A stretch of 34,439 bases of DNA from a virus, in the IMG/VR virus record IMGVR_UViG_3300043570_003087, positions 1-34,439 of that record; one strand, given 5' to 3'. Below the pieces are notes generated by a model, which made no database searches, was not told the DNA's origin, and saw only the letters and a list, made by a program, of their open reading frames with translations. Below are positions 6,923 to 15,551 of the stretch, piece after piece; the stretch's first letter is position 1; the number at the start of each line of letters is the position of its first letter. Both the position numbers and the translations under genes were made by a program.

Positions 6923-9142
6923 TTAGGACGGTGTTTGTGATGATACCGGGGCCAACGCACTGCTGATTTGATTTTGTATGTCTGCAATAGTGGCGTAATC
7001 ACTGTTCAATGCTGCACGATCTTGACGTGTTTGCCAATCTGCACCCAGCACAGTGTTGATTCGAGTCATCTGTTCAGGCGTATACATTGATCCAGATCTG
7101 CCAGCAGGTGCAATTGAACTGGGAGCAACAGGGCCACCCACCTGCACTTGTCCATAACTGGGTGCTGTTTGAGTAGGTGCACGATAGGCCTGTGCTCGTG
7201 TGGCCGGTGCCACAGCAGCAGGTGGTTGATATGTGCCGGCAGCAATGGCAGCATAGTCTGCAGGACTCAATGGTCGGGCCACCTGTGATATGCCAAACGG
7301 TGTGTTGGGTGCTGCCACTTGATTGTAGGCTTCAGCATTGAATGTAGGACCAAACTGTGGTCCATGTCCACCCCAGTAGAACTGGCTTTGTGCAGGATCT
7401 GTGGTGTTGTAAAATGCCGTGGGCTGTATATAACCTGGATTCAACATGTTGCCAATCACATTGGGCCTCACTGTGGGTGCCACAGGTGGTGTGTATGGTG
7501 GTGGTGTGTCTGGTGTTGATACGATTGGTGGCACAAGAATAGGAATATACGGCGTGAGATCTATAGGTGGCGTTGTCACATCCACAGGTGGTGGCGTAAC
7601 ATCAACCGGCACCACTGTGTTGTCTACTGGTGTTGGAGTGAATACATCTGGTGGTGTATCAGCAATCACATTGACCACAGTGTTGTCTACTGGTGGTGGT
7701 GTGTATGGAGCAGTGATCACTATCTCTGGCGGCACAGACGTGACTGGTCTTGTGTCAGTTACGGGTATTTCGCCCAGATCTGTCACTGTGTCGCCTGGTG
7801 GCACAACTGGTCCAGTAGTCACAACACCAGGTTGGCTTGGACCTTGATCTGTGTAAGGGTTATATGGAGTCACTGGTGTTGTGACAGGAGCATAACCGGT
7901 TATCTGTCCTGTGGGATCATAAACCAAACTGCCAATTACATAACCTGTTGTGCCATCAGCATTCACAATGGTTGTGGTGCCAGCCGGCATCCACGGAGGT
8001 AATACCGGAGTTGTGGTGCCAGTATACCAATCTGGCAACGGACCTGGAGGCACATCCAATGGAGGGTATGGGCCAAGATCAACAGGCGCAACTGGAGTAG
8101 GAACTGTGGCAACAGGCACTGTGTCAGGCAGTGTGATACCTGGAGTGTATGGATATGCACCAGGGCCTGCATCTAAACTGCCACTCAATGGTGGTGCAGT
8201 TTCCCAGGCATTGGCAGCCGGATTCCAAGTGGCAGTGCCAGCATCAATCTGTTCTAACGTTGCCAACACAGCACCTGGAGTCAGTTGTGAGGAATCAGTC
8301 ACATACTGCGGAGCCTCTGCTGTGCCTGCTGCTCCACCTACATCAACCTGGTATGGTGCATTACCACCAGTAGTAATGCCTGGTTGAACTGGACCTGCAT
8401 CTGTTATGGTGTCTGGAGTTATTGCGGCCACTTCAGTAGGAGGACCATATGTGGGCTGCCAATCTGTAATTTCAGAAACGTCTGGCAACACGTCAGGTAT
8501 TACTGCAGACACAGGCGGTGTGGACACAGTAGGTGTTACTGGTTGTGGTTCTGTTCCTGCTGCTCGTGCATCAGCCACAGCCTGTTGGAAACTGGCAATT
8601 TCATTAGCATCAATAGTGTCGCCAAATCCTGCTTCCCAAAATGCTAACCCTTCAGGATCTGATGCGCGGCCTGCGTATTGTTTATACAAGTCTTCAACTG
8701 TGATGCTGGGTGGTCCATAATCAAAATCACCAGGCATTATTGTGTATGGTGTAACTGAAGTATCAGGTATACTGGGACCATAATCAAAGTCGCCAGGAAC
8801 GGCTGCATCTGCACCGCTAATATAATCCACTACGCCCTGCACAACATAGGTTGTTCCACCTGCTATAATGGCATCTTCTAAACTGCCGCCATTCACAATC
8901 ACCGAGCCTGCACTAATATACGGCAAGGCCCAGGCATTGCCTGTAGACACTGCTGCAACTTTGGCTATGGTGCCAATGGGATCATCCAAAGCACCTTGCA
9001 CCACATCACCAACAAAATCACCAACACCTTCAACAATGTCAAAGGCCACATCAGCAACATCGCCAATGGCATCGCCAACTGACTCAAATACATCGCCAAC
9101 AAAGTCGCCTACATCTTCAACTGCGTCTGTTACTGCACTCAT
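6923..9142 (-). CDS. Proline-rich virion protein with DUF4214-like segment
   Basis: A 739-aa protein. Residues 10-50 are four imperfect amphipathic repeats of the type VGDFVGDV. Residues 60-110 are hydrophobic and Gly/Ala-rich (NAWALPYISAGSVIVNGG). PGDFDYGP occurs twice (116-123, 137-144). Residues 150-195 (LYKQYAGRASDPEGLAFW) resemble the DUF4214 helical module. The rest, to about 600, is Pro/Thr/Val-rich and probably extended. It begins with AAAGGAG before the ATG and overlaps the previous gene by ATGA. Composition and place among ejection genes suggest an internal or tail-associated virion protein; the amphipathic start could act on membranes, which is an inference. Confidence 0.55.
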   Translation of the reverse strand: MSAVTDAVEDVGDFVGDVFESVGDAIGDVADVAFDIVEGVGDFVGDVVQGALDDPIGTIAKVAAVSTGNAWALPYISAGSVIVNGGSLEDAIIAGGTTYVVQGVVDYISGADAAVPGDFDYGPSIPDTSVTPYTIMPGDFDYGPPSITVEDLYKQYAGRASDPEGLAFWEAGFGDTIDANEIASFQQAVADARAAGTEPQPVTPTVSTPPVSAVIPDVLPDVSEITDWQPTYGPPTEVAAITPDTITDAGPVQPGITTGGNAPYQVDVGGAAGTAEAPQYVTDSSQLTPGAVLATLEQIDAGTATWNPAANAWETAPPLSGSLDAGPGAYPYTPGITLPDTVPVATVPTPVAPVDLGPYPPLDVPPGPLPDWYTGTTTPVLPPWMPAGTTTIVNADGTTGYVIGSLVYDPTGQITGYAPVTTPVTPYNPYTDQGPSQPGVVTTGPVVPPGDTVTDLGEIPVTDTRPVTSVPPEIVITAPYTPPPVDNTVVNVIADTPPDVFTPTPVDNTVVPVDVTPPPVDVTTPPIDLTPYIPILVPPIVSTPDTPPPYTPPVAPTVRPNVIGNMLNPGYIQPTAFYNTTDPAQSQFYWGGHGPQFGPTFNAEAYNQVAAPNTPFGISQVARPLSPADYAAIAAGTYQPPAAVAPATRAQAYRAPTQTAPSYGQVQVGGPVAPSSIAPAGRSGSMYTPEQMTRINTVLGADWQTRQDRAALNSDYATIADIQNQISSALAPVSSQTPS

Positions 9143-9600
9143 TTTGTGGCTCCTTTACCAGTGTTACCCATGTTGATTGTGGCTCTATATCTTTTTCCAT
9201 CTTGTGATTTTTCTATTGTGTAACCCATGCCAGTAAAAGGTGGATCACGCATGATCTTCTTAAACAGAGTCAATGGTTCTGGTGATTCAAACTGCACCAC
9301 CAAAATTTTGAATCCTATCATACCAGCGGCTTTCAAAAACTGTCTGGTGTTTTTGACATAATTGGCTGCTGTGTCTGCGTTCAGCACACGAAACAGGCCG
9401 CGATCCTTTTGTTTAGGCACATAATGTATAATAAACAAAGTGTTGCCTTCACGCATGGGAATCACATTTGGCATACTGCTTTCAGCCAGAATGGCTGCTT
9501 CGCCCTGTTCTTGTGTGTATTTGCTGCCGGTTTCTTCCATGGCAATATGCACAATTTCTTTGGCATCTATTTCACGTGTTTTGCTGTCTACTACTGGCAT
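9139..9600 (-). CDS. Unknown virion-cluster protein
   Basis: A 153-aa protein, mixed alpha/beta, which I do not recognise. Residues 55-100 (NTLFIIHYVPKQKDRGLFRV and the following KAAGMIGFKILVVQF) suggest strand-helix-strand packing, loosely like an acetyltransferase core, as in some small virion proteins of podophages, but no cofactor loop can be pointed out. It has an AAGGAAAA ribosome-binding site and overlaps the next gene by ATGA, so the two are probably made together. Confidence 0.45.
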   Translation of the reverse strand: MPVVDSKTREIDAKEIVHIAMEETGSKYTQEQGEAAILAESSMPNVIPMREGNTLFIIHYVPKQKDRGLFRVLNADTAANYVKNTRQFLKAAGMIGFKILVVQFESPEPLTLFKKIMRDPPFTGMGYTIEKSQDGKRYRATINMGNTGKGATK

Positions 9601-9620
9601 AATTTTCCTTGTTTGGTTAT

Positions 9621-10808
9621 TTACTGTTTGATTACCTGGGCGGTTAGACTGCGTAGGCCTGTGGTGGCACGACCAATGGTGGTGTCGTATGGTCCTGTTA
9701 TGGTTGTGACTACCAGAGTCATATCATTGGCCGGAGTTGCACCACCAAGATCAGTGCCTAATATTTTTAATATGTCGCCAACTCTATAATCACTACCACC
9801 TGCAGTAACATCAATTAAAGTGTTGTTGTTAGTGTATGATGTGGTGGCAGCAGTGGCTGACAATGTAACATCCACAGTTAGACCAGATCCAGAACCTGAT
9901 ACATTTACTGGATTGATTGAACTATATGTGGTGTCCACACCTAAGATTGGTTTGATTCCAGAAAAATCAAAATCACCAGTTTCGTTTCTGACTCGTATAG
10001 AACCAGGCATTACAAACTCCACTGTGAGAATATACCAGTAGTAGCCAAAATTCAAATTGGGTCCATCCAGCACAGTGGTAAACACTGCTTCTAAACTCTG
10101 AGTGCCTGTGCCAGCAGTGACTGATTGAGCAAATGACTTTTCACTCACCAACACTGTGTCTGCAAACAAGTAGTCATTATCACCGGGAGTGTCTGTGGGA
10201 AATCCTCGCAATCGAGTAATAGCAACTACCACAGCATAATCTGTAGCAGTGGCACAGTCATATTCCCATGTTAGATCCAACTGTGCTGACACAAACACCT
10301 GATCAGTTGGACCAGACACTGTGACACGAGCATTACACTCTGTGTCCATAGGCGTGCCATCAAGATAGTTTCTACCCACTGTGCCGCCTGACACATAGGC
10401 TGGCCAGGTGAATGTGCTTGAAGTAAACAGTGTAACGTCAGTTGTGGTGCAACTGAACACAGTATATCCGCCATCAAAGAAATCTGGATTGACTCCGGCA
10501 AGATCAACAGCATCACCATATTCAAAAGGTGCTGTGGCCTGTGCTGTGGTAAATGTCAACACAATCTGCCGCCCTGGATTGGTAGGCACTGTGATGTTGT
10601 TTATGGGTATGCTTAGGAATACACTGGGATTTAGAGTTGTGGTAAAGGGCAACGACCAAGGCTGGCGACTACTGGGTCTAATGTAGGCCGGCAAGTAAGC
10701 ACTAAAGCCTTCAAAGTTCTGTCCAAGTCCAGCAGGGCCACTCAACAGGTAGTTGATGGCTTCATTTATGCCTTGACTGTCATCAATTTCAATGGGAAAC
10801 TGTGCCAT
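9621..10808 (-). CDS. Beta-rich tail-associated structural protein
   Basis: A 395-aa protein rich in Thr, Val, Asp and Gly with no enzyme motif. Residues about 80-146 (APFEYGDAVDLAGVNP, CTTTDVT, VSGGTVG) form an Ig-like module clearly related to residues 175-237 of the nozzle protein encoded next to it. The C-terminal part (about 300-395) is a second beta region with VGDILKILGTDLGGATPAN, also a common phage fibre-type module. It has an AAGGA ribosome-binding site and lies 12 bases from the nozzle gene. It probably decorates or caps the tail; exact role unknown. Confidence 0.55.
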   Translation of the reverse strand: MAQFPIEIDDSQGINEAINYLLSGPAGLGQNFEGFSAYLPAYIRPSSRQPWSLPFTTTLNPSVFLSIPINNITVPTNPGRQIVLTFTTAQATAPFEYGDAVDLAGVNPDFFDGGYTVFSCTTTDVTLFTSSTFTWPAYVSGGTVGRNYLDGTPMDTECNARVTVSGPTDQVFVSAQLDLTWEYDCATATDYAVVVAITRLRGFPTDTPGDNDYLFADTVLVSEKSFAQSVTAGTGTQSLEAVFTTVLDGPNLNFGYYWYILTVEFVMPGSIRVRNETGDFDFSGIKPILGVDTTYSSINPVNVSGSGSGLTVDVTLSATAATTSYTNNNTLIDVTAGGSDYRVGDILKILGTDLGGATPANDMTLVVTTITGPYDTTIGRATTGLRSLTAQVIKQ

Positions 10809-10820
10809 TATATTTCCTTT

Positions 10821-12773
10821 TTAACGGTCATCTTCAACCTGTGTGATTTGCCAAGTGGTTGCTGAACACATCCAGATGTTTTGATCACTGGTGTCACCTA
10901 ATTCTATAGTGTTTACCCGGAATGCATTTTGGTTGATCTGTGCCCAGGGATTGTTGCCAGCATTGCCGTCAGCATCCACTGCCAAAGTTACAGGTGTTTT
11001 GGCAACAGGTATTGAACCCACTGAGTTGGCACCTTCGATTGTGACAGTGATGTTGCCAGTGGCAGGATACAAGGGTATTTCATTGCTTTCATTAGCAATA
11101 GCACCCAGGTTTACCACTTCAGGCAAGATGCGATGCACCATGAGTCTGCCAGAATAATCTTTCAGCAGTTTAATATTGTCTCTGCGAAACACACTGGTAA
11201 TTGCTCCAGTGGGATTGGCACCAGTGGGCAAAAATGCAAAGCCTTGATCTTTTTGCACCAGTTGACTTTCTGCAAGTCCTTGTGCATACACAACTGTTCT
11301 TGAAGCAAACAATGGATCCCAATTGGGTGCGTTGTATTCAAATATTGGTGCTTCGCAACTGAATGTTGCTGAACTGATATCTCTTGGTGCATTCCAGCAG
11401 TCTAAATCATATCTATAACTCAGCATCTTATTAGGCACGCCACCTACAGCATTGCTGTCAGGATAGTAAATTTCTATCTGACTGCGTTGTGAATTTACTT
11501 CCATAAACACTCTGTCATAGTATTGCGGATCCAGTTCATTATAGAACCAGTTCTTTACACGCTGTGTGCCCAGGCCTTGAAAGTCCTGTCCGTCAAACAC
11601 CCAGATGTCACGAGCATCTACGCCATACACCAGTTTGTCTGTGTTGGCCCAGCAGTTGCTTGAAAGTAAGCCACGTCCTTGATTGAACTGTCGCACACCT
11701 AAAATAGGTGCTGCGGTTGTTGAATAGTTGATAGGGCTAAAAACTACAGTATCCCAATAACTGCACAGGAAGAACTGACCATTACAGGGAAATGCATCCA
11801 AGGCAGGTCCACGTAGCGGCACTTCCAACTGGTTGGCCACGTTGGTCACTGTGGGTGTCCAGGTTGTGGGTGCTTGGTTGAGACCAAATGCTTGACTCCA
11901 TTGCACAGTGACCGGATACAGTTCTATTGCACTGGTATCCACGTTGGTGGCTGTGAGATTGCCTGCTACCAAGATTGATCCCACATTGGGTGTGTTGTAT
12001 AGTCGCATAAACTTGGCAAACACATTAGACCAATTTGCATTGTAGTTCCAACTGTATGCAGGTGCAACTTCGCCACCTGCCAAATAAGCATCTGTAGTAT
12101 TGTTTATAATGGTCACATCTGTTGTGGTGCAGGCAGTGACTTCCCAGGTGCCGTTGTAGTATCTGGGTTCAACATTGGTCAATGACACATAACCACCCAC
12201 TGCAAATGGTGCCACTGCTTGAGTATCAACAAATGTCACAAGTTTGGTTGTCAAAGTTGCCGGAGTAATATCGTCTATTTCCAACGGCACTTGATTTGAA
12301 TAACTCACCATCACAGCACCCGGTTGATCAGGCCAAAAGAATGGCGGATTTGCTTCGTCGTTTAGGAACAGCACAGTGCCGTTCCAGGCTTCGGTAATGT
12401 TGGTGGCTTGACCATAACTGCTGGAATCAAAAGTAGGATCTGTGGGCGTGATGTTATACCAAGTGGTGTTGCCGTCACTTGCCCAGTATGATCCTGGTGT
12501 GGCACCTTCACCTGTGAGTGCAACCACAAACCAGAATTCACCATTTTGTCTAAATCCGCCTGTGACAAATGTGGGTGGTCCATATCCTGCTGGCAATGCA
12601 TCCAAGATTGTTTGATCGCCGGCCATTGATCTAATGCCACGCACATCTGTTTCTACATTCAACCCGTCATTGTATTCATTTGGTGCCAGGGCTGTGGATG
12701 GCACATCCGGTGTGAATGTCATTTTGGCGAACGGAATTCGCACTTCTTGATAATTGGAATTTATGTTGGCCAT
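10821..12773 (-). CDS. Tail nozzle / packaged-DNA stabilisation protein
   Basis: A 650-aa protein with the features of the beta-propeller nozzle at the tip of short tails (T7 gp12, P22 gp10-type). The N-terminus has VRIPFAKMTFTPDVPSTALA and a VRGIRSMAGDQT segment; repeated blades include FVTGGFRQNGEFWFVVA, RLYNTPNVGSILVAGNLTA and VYGVDARDIWVFDGQDFQGL. Residues 175-237 are an inserted Ig-like module (VGGYVSLTNVEPRYYNGTW). It has an AAGGAC ribosome-binding site. Together with the adaptor at 18522-19505 it would build the short tail. The call is by pattern and gene order, not by close sequence match. Confidence 0.65.
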   Translation of the reverse strand: MANINSNYQEVRIPFAKMTFTPDVPSTALAPNEYNDGLNVETDVRGIRSMAGDQTILDALPAGYGPPTFVTGGFRQNGEFWFVVALTGEGATPGSYWASDGNTTWYNITPTDPTFDSSSYGQATNITEAWNGTVLFLNDEANPPFFWPDQPGAVMVSYSNQVPLEIDDITPATLTTKLVTFVDTQAVAPFAVGGYVSLTNVEPRYYNGTWEVTACTTTDVTIINNTTDAYLAGGEVAPAYSWNYNANWSNVFAKFMRLYNTPNVGSILVAGNLTATNVDTSAIELYPVTVQWSQAFGLNQAPTTWTPTVTNVANQLEVPLRGPALDAFPCNGQFFLCSYWDTVVFSPINYSTTAAPILGVRQFNQGRGLLSSNCWANTDKLVYGVDARDIWVFDGQDFQGLGTQRVKNWFYNELDPQYYDRVFMEVNSQRSQIEIYYPDSNAVGGVPNKMLSYRYDLDCWNAPRDISSATFSCEAPIFEYNAPNWDPLFASRTVVYAQGLAESQLVQKDQGFAFLPTGANPTGAITSVFRRDNIKLLKDYSGRLMVHRILPEVVNLGAIANESNEIPLYPATGNITVTIEGANSVGSIPVAKTPVTLAVDADGNAGNNPWAQINQNAFRVNTIELGDTSDQNIWMCSATTWQITQVEDDR

Positions 12774-12782
12774 TGTGTGTCC

Positions 12783-14000
12783 TTAGAATGTGCTCAATGC
12801 CACACGCTTCCATGTGTTGGCAGCAGTGCAAACATATAGATAATTGGTGTCAGTGCTGATCTGTCCTGCTGTGCCGGATGAATTGTTGGCTCTGGTGCTT
12901 TGTGCTATGCCCAAGAATCCACCTGACACAGCAACGTTGCCTGTGACATTTAGGCCAGAATTCACAGTGGCAGTTTGGTTCACTGTCAAATAACTGGTGG
13001 TAATTGTGCCGCCAGACAAACTAATACTTGTGCCAACATCAAGTGCAGTGCCAGCATTCAGTGCTAAACTTACATTGCCCCAGGCAGTGAGTCTACTGGT
13101 AGGACCAGTGCTGGTGCCAATCTGCACACCTGTGTTGAACAATGCGCCAGTAAAACCAGAATTGCCACTGAGATTGGTCAGCACAAGTTGATTTGCTACG
13201 CCGCCTACATTAAAACTAATGTTGGCATTGGCAGAAGGAATATCAACAGAAGTTGTGCCAAATGATATTGAATTGCCTGCACTGCCGCCATTGCCAGTGG
13301 CAGTGACAGTGACAGCACCTGTGGCTTGATTTACACTGATACCTGCACCTGCTACAATACTGGTCACTATGTTGGTCAATTCAGAGCCATTGCCTTTGAC
13401 ATATCCACCAGTGACATTGCCCCCAGTGGTCAAATTGCCTACACTCACGTTGCCAGACACAGCCAATGAGGTCAGTGTGCCTACAGAGGTAATTGTAGGC
13501 TGTGCTGCTGTGGTCACTGTGCCGGCTGTGGCAGCAGTGGCTGCTGTAGTTGCAGTGGTTGCAGTGGTTGCTGTGGTAGCAGAACCTGCAGTGGTGGCAT
13601 AGGCAGCATTGGCCACAGTGCCCACTATGTTGGCAGCAGTCAAAGCAGTCAGCAGGCTTCCGTTGGCCGAAATATAAGCAGCAGTAATGTTGCCGGTGAC
13701 ACTGACATTGCCCGCACTCAGGTTGCCAGTGAATGTGGGCAGGTAGGCTGCCACATTGGCATTGCCATAAGTGGCAGGTAGTCCTGTCAGCAATGATCCG
13801 TTGCCTAAAATGTAGTTGCCTGTGATGTTGCCTGAAGCACTCACAGTGGCTGCTGTGATGTTGCCTGCAGCAGTGTTTACATAGGCTTGAAGATTGGCTG
13901 CTGTGACTGTGTAGTTGGTTAGGCTATCCACCACAGGAATGGTGACTGCGCCTGTGATTGTGCCTAAATTGGGTAATTGACTAAATTTAATATTTGCCAT
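12783..14000 (-). CDS. Repeat-built tail fibre protein (shorter)
   Basis: A 405-aa fibre-like protein made of GNxxVTGNITxxYISANGSLLT repeats and the cassette ATTAGSATT...TITSVGTLTSLAVSGNV, both also present in the larger fibre at 15552-18512. Residues about 140-165 are an Ala/Thr run. The last 40 residues (GTAGQISTDTNYLYVCTAANTWKRV) look like the tip domain seen at the end of many phage fibres. The start has GAAGGA that overlaps the stop of the 48-aa gene before it. It likely binds or positions receptor-binding parts; the receptor is unknown. Confidence 0.7.
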   Translation of the reverse strand: MANIKFSQLPNLGTITGAVTIPVVDSLTNYTVTAANLQAYVNTAAGNITAATVSASGNITGNYILGNGSLLTGLPATYGNANVAAYLPTFTGNLSAGNVSVTGNITAAYISANGSLLTALTAANIVGTVANAAYATTAGSATTATTATTATTAATAATAGTVTTAAQPTITSVGTLTSLAVSGNVSVGNLTTGGNVTGGYVKGNGSELTNIVTSIVAGAGISVNQATGAVTVTATGNGGSAGNSISFGTTSVDIPSANANISFNVGGVANQLVLTNLSGNSGFTGALFNTGVQIGTSTGPTSRLTAWGNVSLALNAGTALDVGTSISLSGGTITTSYLTVNQTATVNSGLNVTGNVAVSGGFLGIAQSTRANNSSGTAGQISTDTNYLYVCTAANTWKRVALSTF

Positions 14001-14009
14001 TTTGTTTGG

Positions 14010-14156
14010 TTATCCTTCTGTTATAAAAAATTCACCAGATTCAGAGATTAAATTATCGCCGGTTTCTGTGATGAAAAAATCCGCAGTGATCAGTGCTGGC
14101 ACTTCGCCTATAATAATACTGCCGCCTATTGTGATGCCACCGCCTATTTCTATCAT
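14010..14156 (-). CDS. Small 48-aa tail-cluster protein
   Basis: A short gene in the gap between two tail genes. The product starts MIEIGGGITIGGSIIIGEV and ends with imperfect repeats of the form FFITETGDNLISESGEFFIT. The frame fills the gap almost exactly: it begins four bases after the stop of the preceding gene and its stop overlaps the ribosome-binding site of the next. Repeated ITExG/ISExG units are known in small phage tail proteins, but I cannot name this one. No ribosome-binding site is seen; coupling is likely. Confidence 0.6.
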   Translation of the reverse strand: MIEIGGGITIGGSIIIGEVPALITADFFITETGDNLISESGEFFITEG

Positions 14157-14160
14157 ATCA

Positions 14161-14541
14161 TTAGTTCATTGTGACTGAAACGTTGCCAATACCAAACGTC
14201 AGGCTGTTGCCGTTCAACACTGTTTGTGCAGTGCTGAGTGGGCCATAATACAGGATGTTGCCGGCTGAGGATGCATCTGCTATGCTCCAGGCCACTGCTG
14301 TGACCCAATCTGCAGATGCAGGACCAAAGGTCACGTTGCCAGTGTTGGTGGCCACACCCGATGACACTGAAAATGCAGTGCTAACACGTGCATAGCCACT
14401 GCCTGAAAGTTCAGTGCCGGCGGAGGAGTCTGTGGGTGTGACTGAATACAGGGCTGTGTATACAGTGGTGGGAGTTGTATAACTCACATTGGCCAATGTT
14501 GCGTTTAGTAATGCGTTTTCTAAATAATTGCTTGCGGACAT
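14161..14541 (-). CDS. Conserved small phage tail protein (Gp80-like)
   Basis: A 126-aa protein of a type found widely among phages beside tail fibre genes. The typical order is visible: MSASNYLENALLNATLANV, TTVYTALYSVTPTD, a TELSGSGYARVSTAFS segment, VTFGPASADWVTAVAWSI, then NILYYGPLS and a final strand. The family is annotated as a tail fibre or minor tail protein without a proven function. It has an AAGGAA ribosome-binding site and sits in the fibre operon. Confidence 0.65.
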   Translation of the reverse strand: MSASNYLENALLNATLANVSYTTPTTVYTALYSVTPTDSSAGTELSGSGYARVSTAFSVSSGVATNTGNVTFGPASADWVTAVAWSIADASSAGNILYYGPLSTAQTVLNGNSLTFGIGNVSVTMN

Positions 14542-14551
14542 AGTTGTTTCC

Positions 14552-15550
14552 TTAAAATGCTACCAGTTGTGCTGCTGTGCCTGACCCCAGACTATCGGAC
14601 GTTATTTTGACACCAGCAGGCATGCGTGATCCTGTGGGCTGGTCGAATGAATAACCGTTGGCAGTGTTGGTGCCGTTGTCCGAGTTCCAGGCAAACCAGG
14701 CCTTTTGACCAGCCACTGTGGTGTTCACAGCCGAACCTGTTAGACTTGCATAATACACAGCAGGATCCAGGGCCACACCCCAGTTGATCCAATGACTGGC
14801 CAGATTAAAATCACTGATGTAATACTGAGTCCAATCTACAGGCGATACTCCTTGAGGATACCAAAACGGTTGATAGTTGTAGGTGGCCACATAGGCCGGA
14901 TCGTAGTAATACTGATTGGTCAATAATCTGTCCAGCAAGGTGCCAGAAAATGCTGTGTCTGTTTGTTGTAGCACAGCACCAGTGGCTATGTCGCTGATCA
15001 CCAGTCTTTGGTAATTGGTGTTGGTGCTGCCGGTCCAGTTGGCAAAACTTGTGACTGTATCCGACACACTGACCACAATGCCCAGCCAGGTGTTGCGTAG
15101 AGAATTGAAATTGTTGAATGTCACAGAATTCTGTCCAGAGGTGGCTGGTTGAGTGTTGAATTGATACACACCGTTGTTGACCATAGCACCCATCAAAGGA
15201 AAATAGCCTGTGCCTGAAATGTTGAATCGATCGTAGAACAGTGCCCCACGTTGTGTGCTATCTGACGGAGCAGTGGTCATGTAATTGGTGCCATACTGTA
15301 TGGTCATAGCCCAGGTGCATTGCTTACCATTGGTGGTGATGCCTGTTTGGTCAACCGCAGCACTCACAGTGGGTGCAATATAGTTCAAAAATGTTGTGCT
15401 GCTGCCATACACAGCAGGATTGTCAATGTAGTTGCGTGGTGTTGTTGGAAAAGCCGCGCTGTTGGCTGTGGTGATGTTCACAGTGGCACGAGCACTGAGT
15501 GCACCTGTCCACCACCCTGCATATTGACTGGCTCGATTGGTTCCTAACAT
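14552..15550 (-). CDS. Unknown tail-region protein, beta-rich
   Basis: A 332-aa protein rich in Thr, Asn, Ser, Tyr and Trp with no motif I recognise. Aromatic clusters (YAGWWTGAL, YNYQPFWYPQGVSPVDWTQYY, HWINWG) suggest a beta-sandwich or carbohydrate-contacting surface, which is only a guess. The start has no ribosome-binding site and lies one base after the stop of the large fibre gene, so it is probably translated by coupling. It lies between two fibre genes and is probably part of the tail or fibre network. Confidence 0.5.
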   Translation of the reverse strand: MLGTNRASQYAGWWTGALSARATVNITTANSAAFPTTPRNYIDNPAVYGSSTTFLNYIAPTVSAAVDQTGITTNGKQCTWAMTIQYGTNYMTTAPSDSTQRGALFYDRFNISGTGYFPLMGAMVNNGVYQFNTQPATSGQNSVTFNNFNSLRNTWLGIVVSVSDTVTSFANWTGSTNTNYQRLVISDIATGAVLQQTDTAFSGTLLDRLLTNQYYYDPAYVATYNYQPFWYPQGVSPVDWTQYYISDFNLASHWINWGVALDPAVYYASLTGSAVNTTVAGQKAWFAWNSDNGTNTANGYSFDQPTGSRMPAGVKITSDSLGSGTAAQLVAF

Positions 15551-15551
15551 G

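Noticed and set aside
7446-8720. Rightward frames (133, 145 and 104 codons) opposite the proline-rich virion gene
   Set aside because: The Gly/Val/Thr repeats are the complement of the Pro/Thr/Val codons of the minus-strand gene; no ribosome-binding sites.
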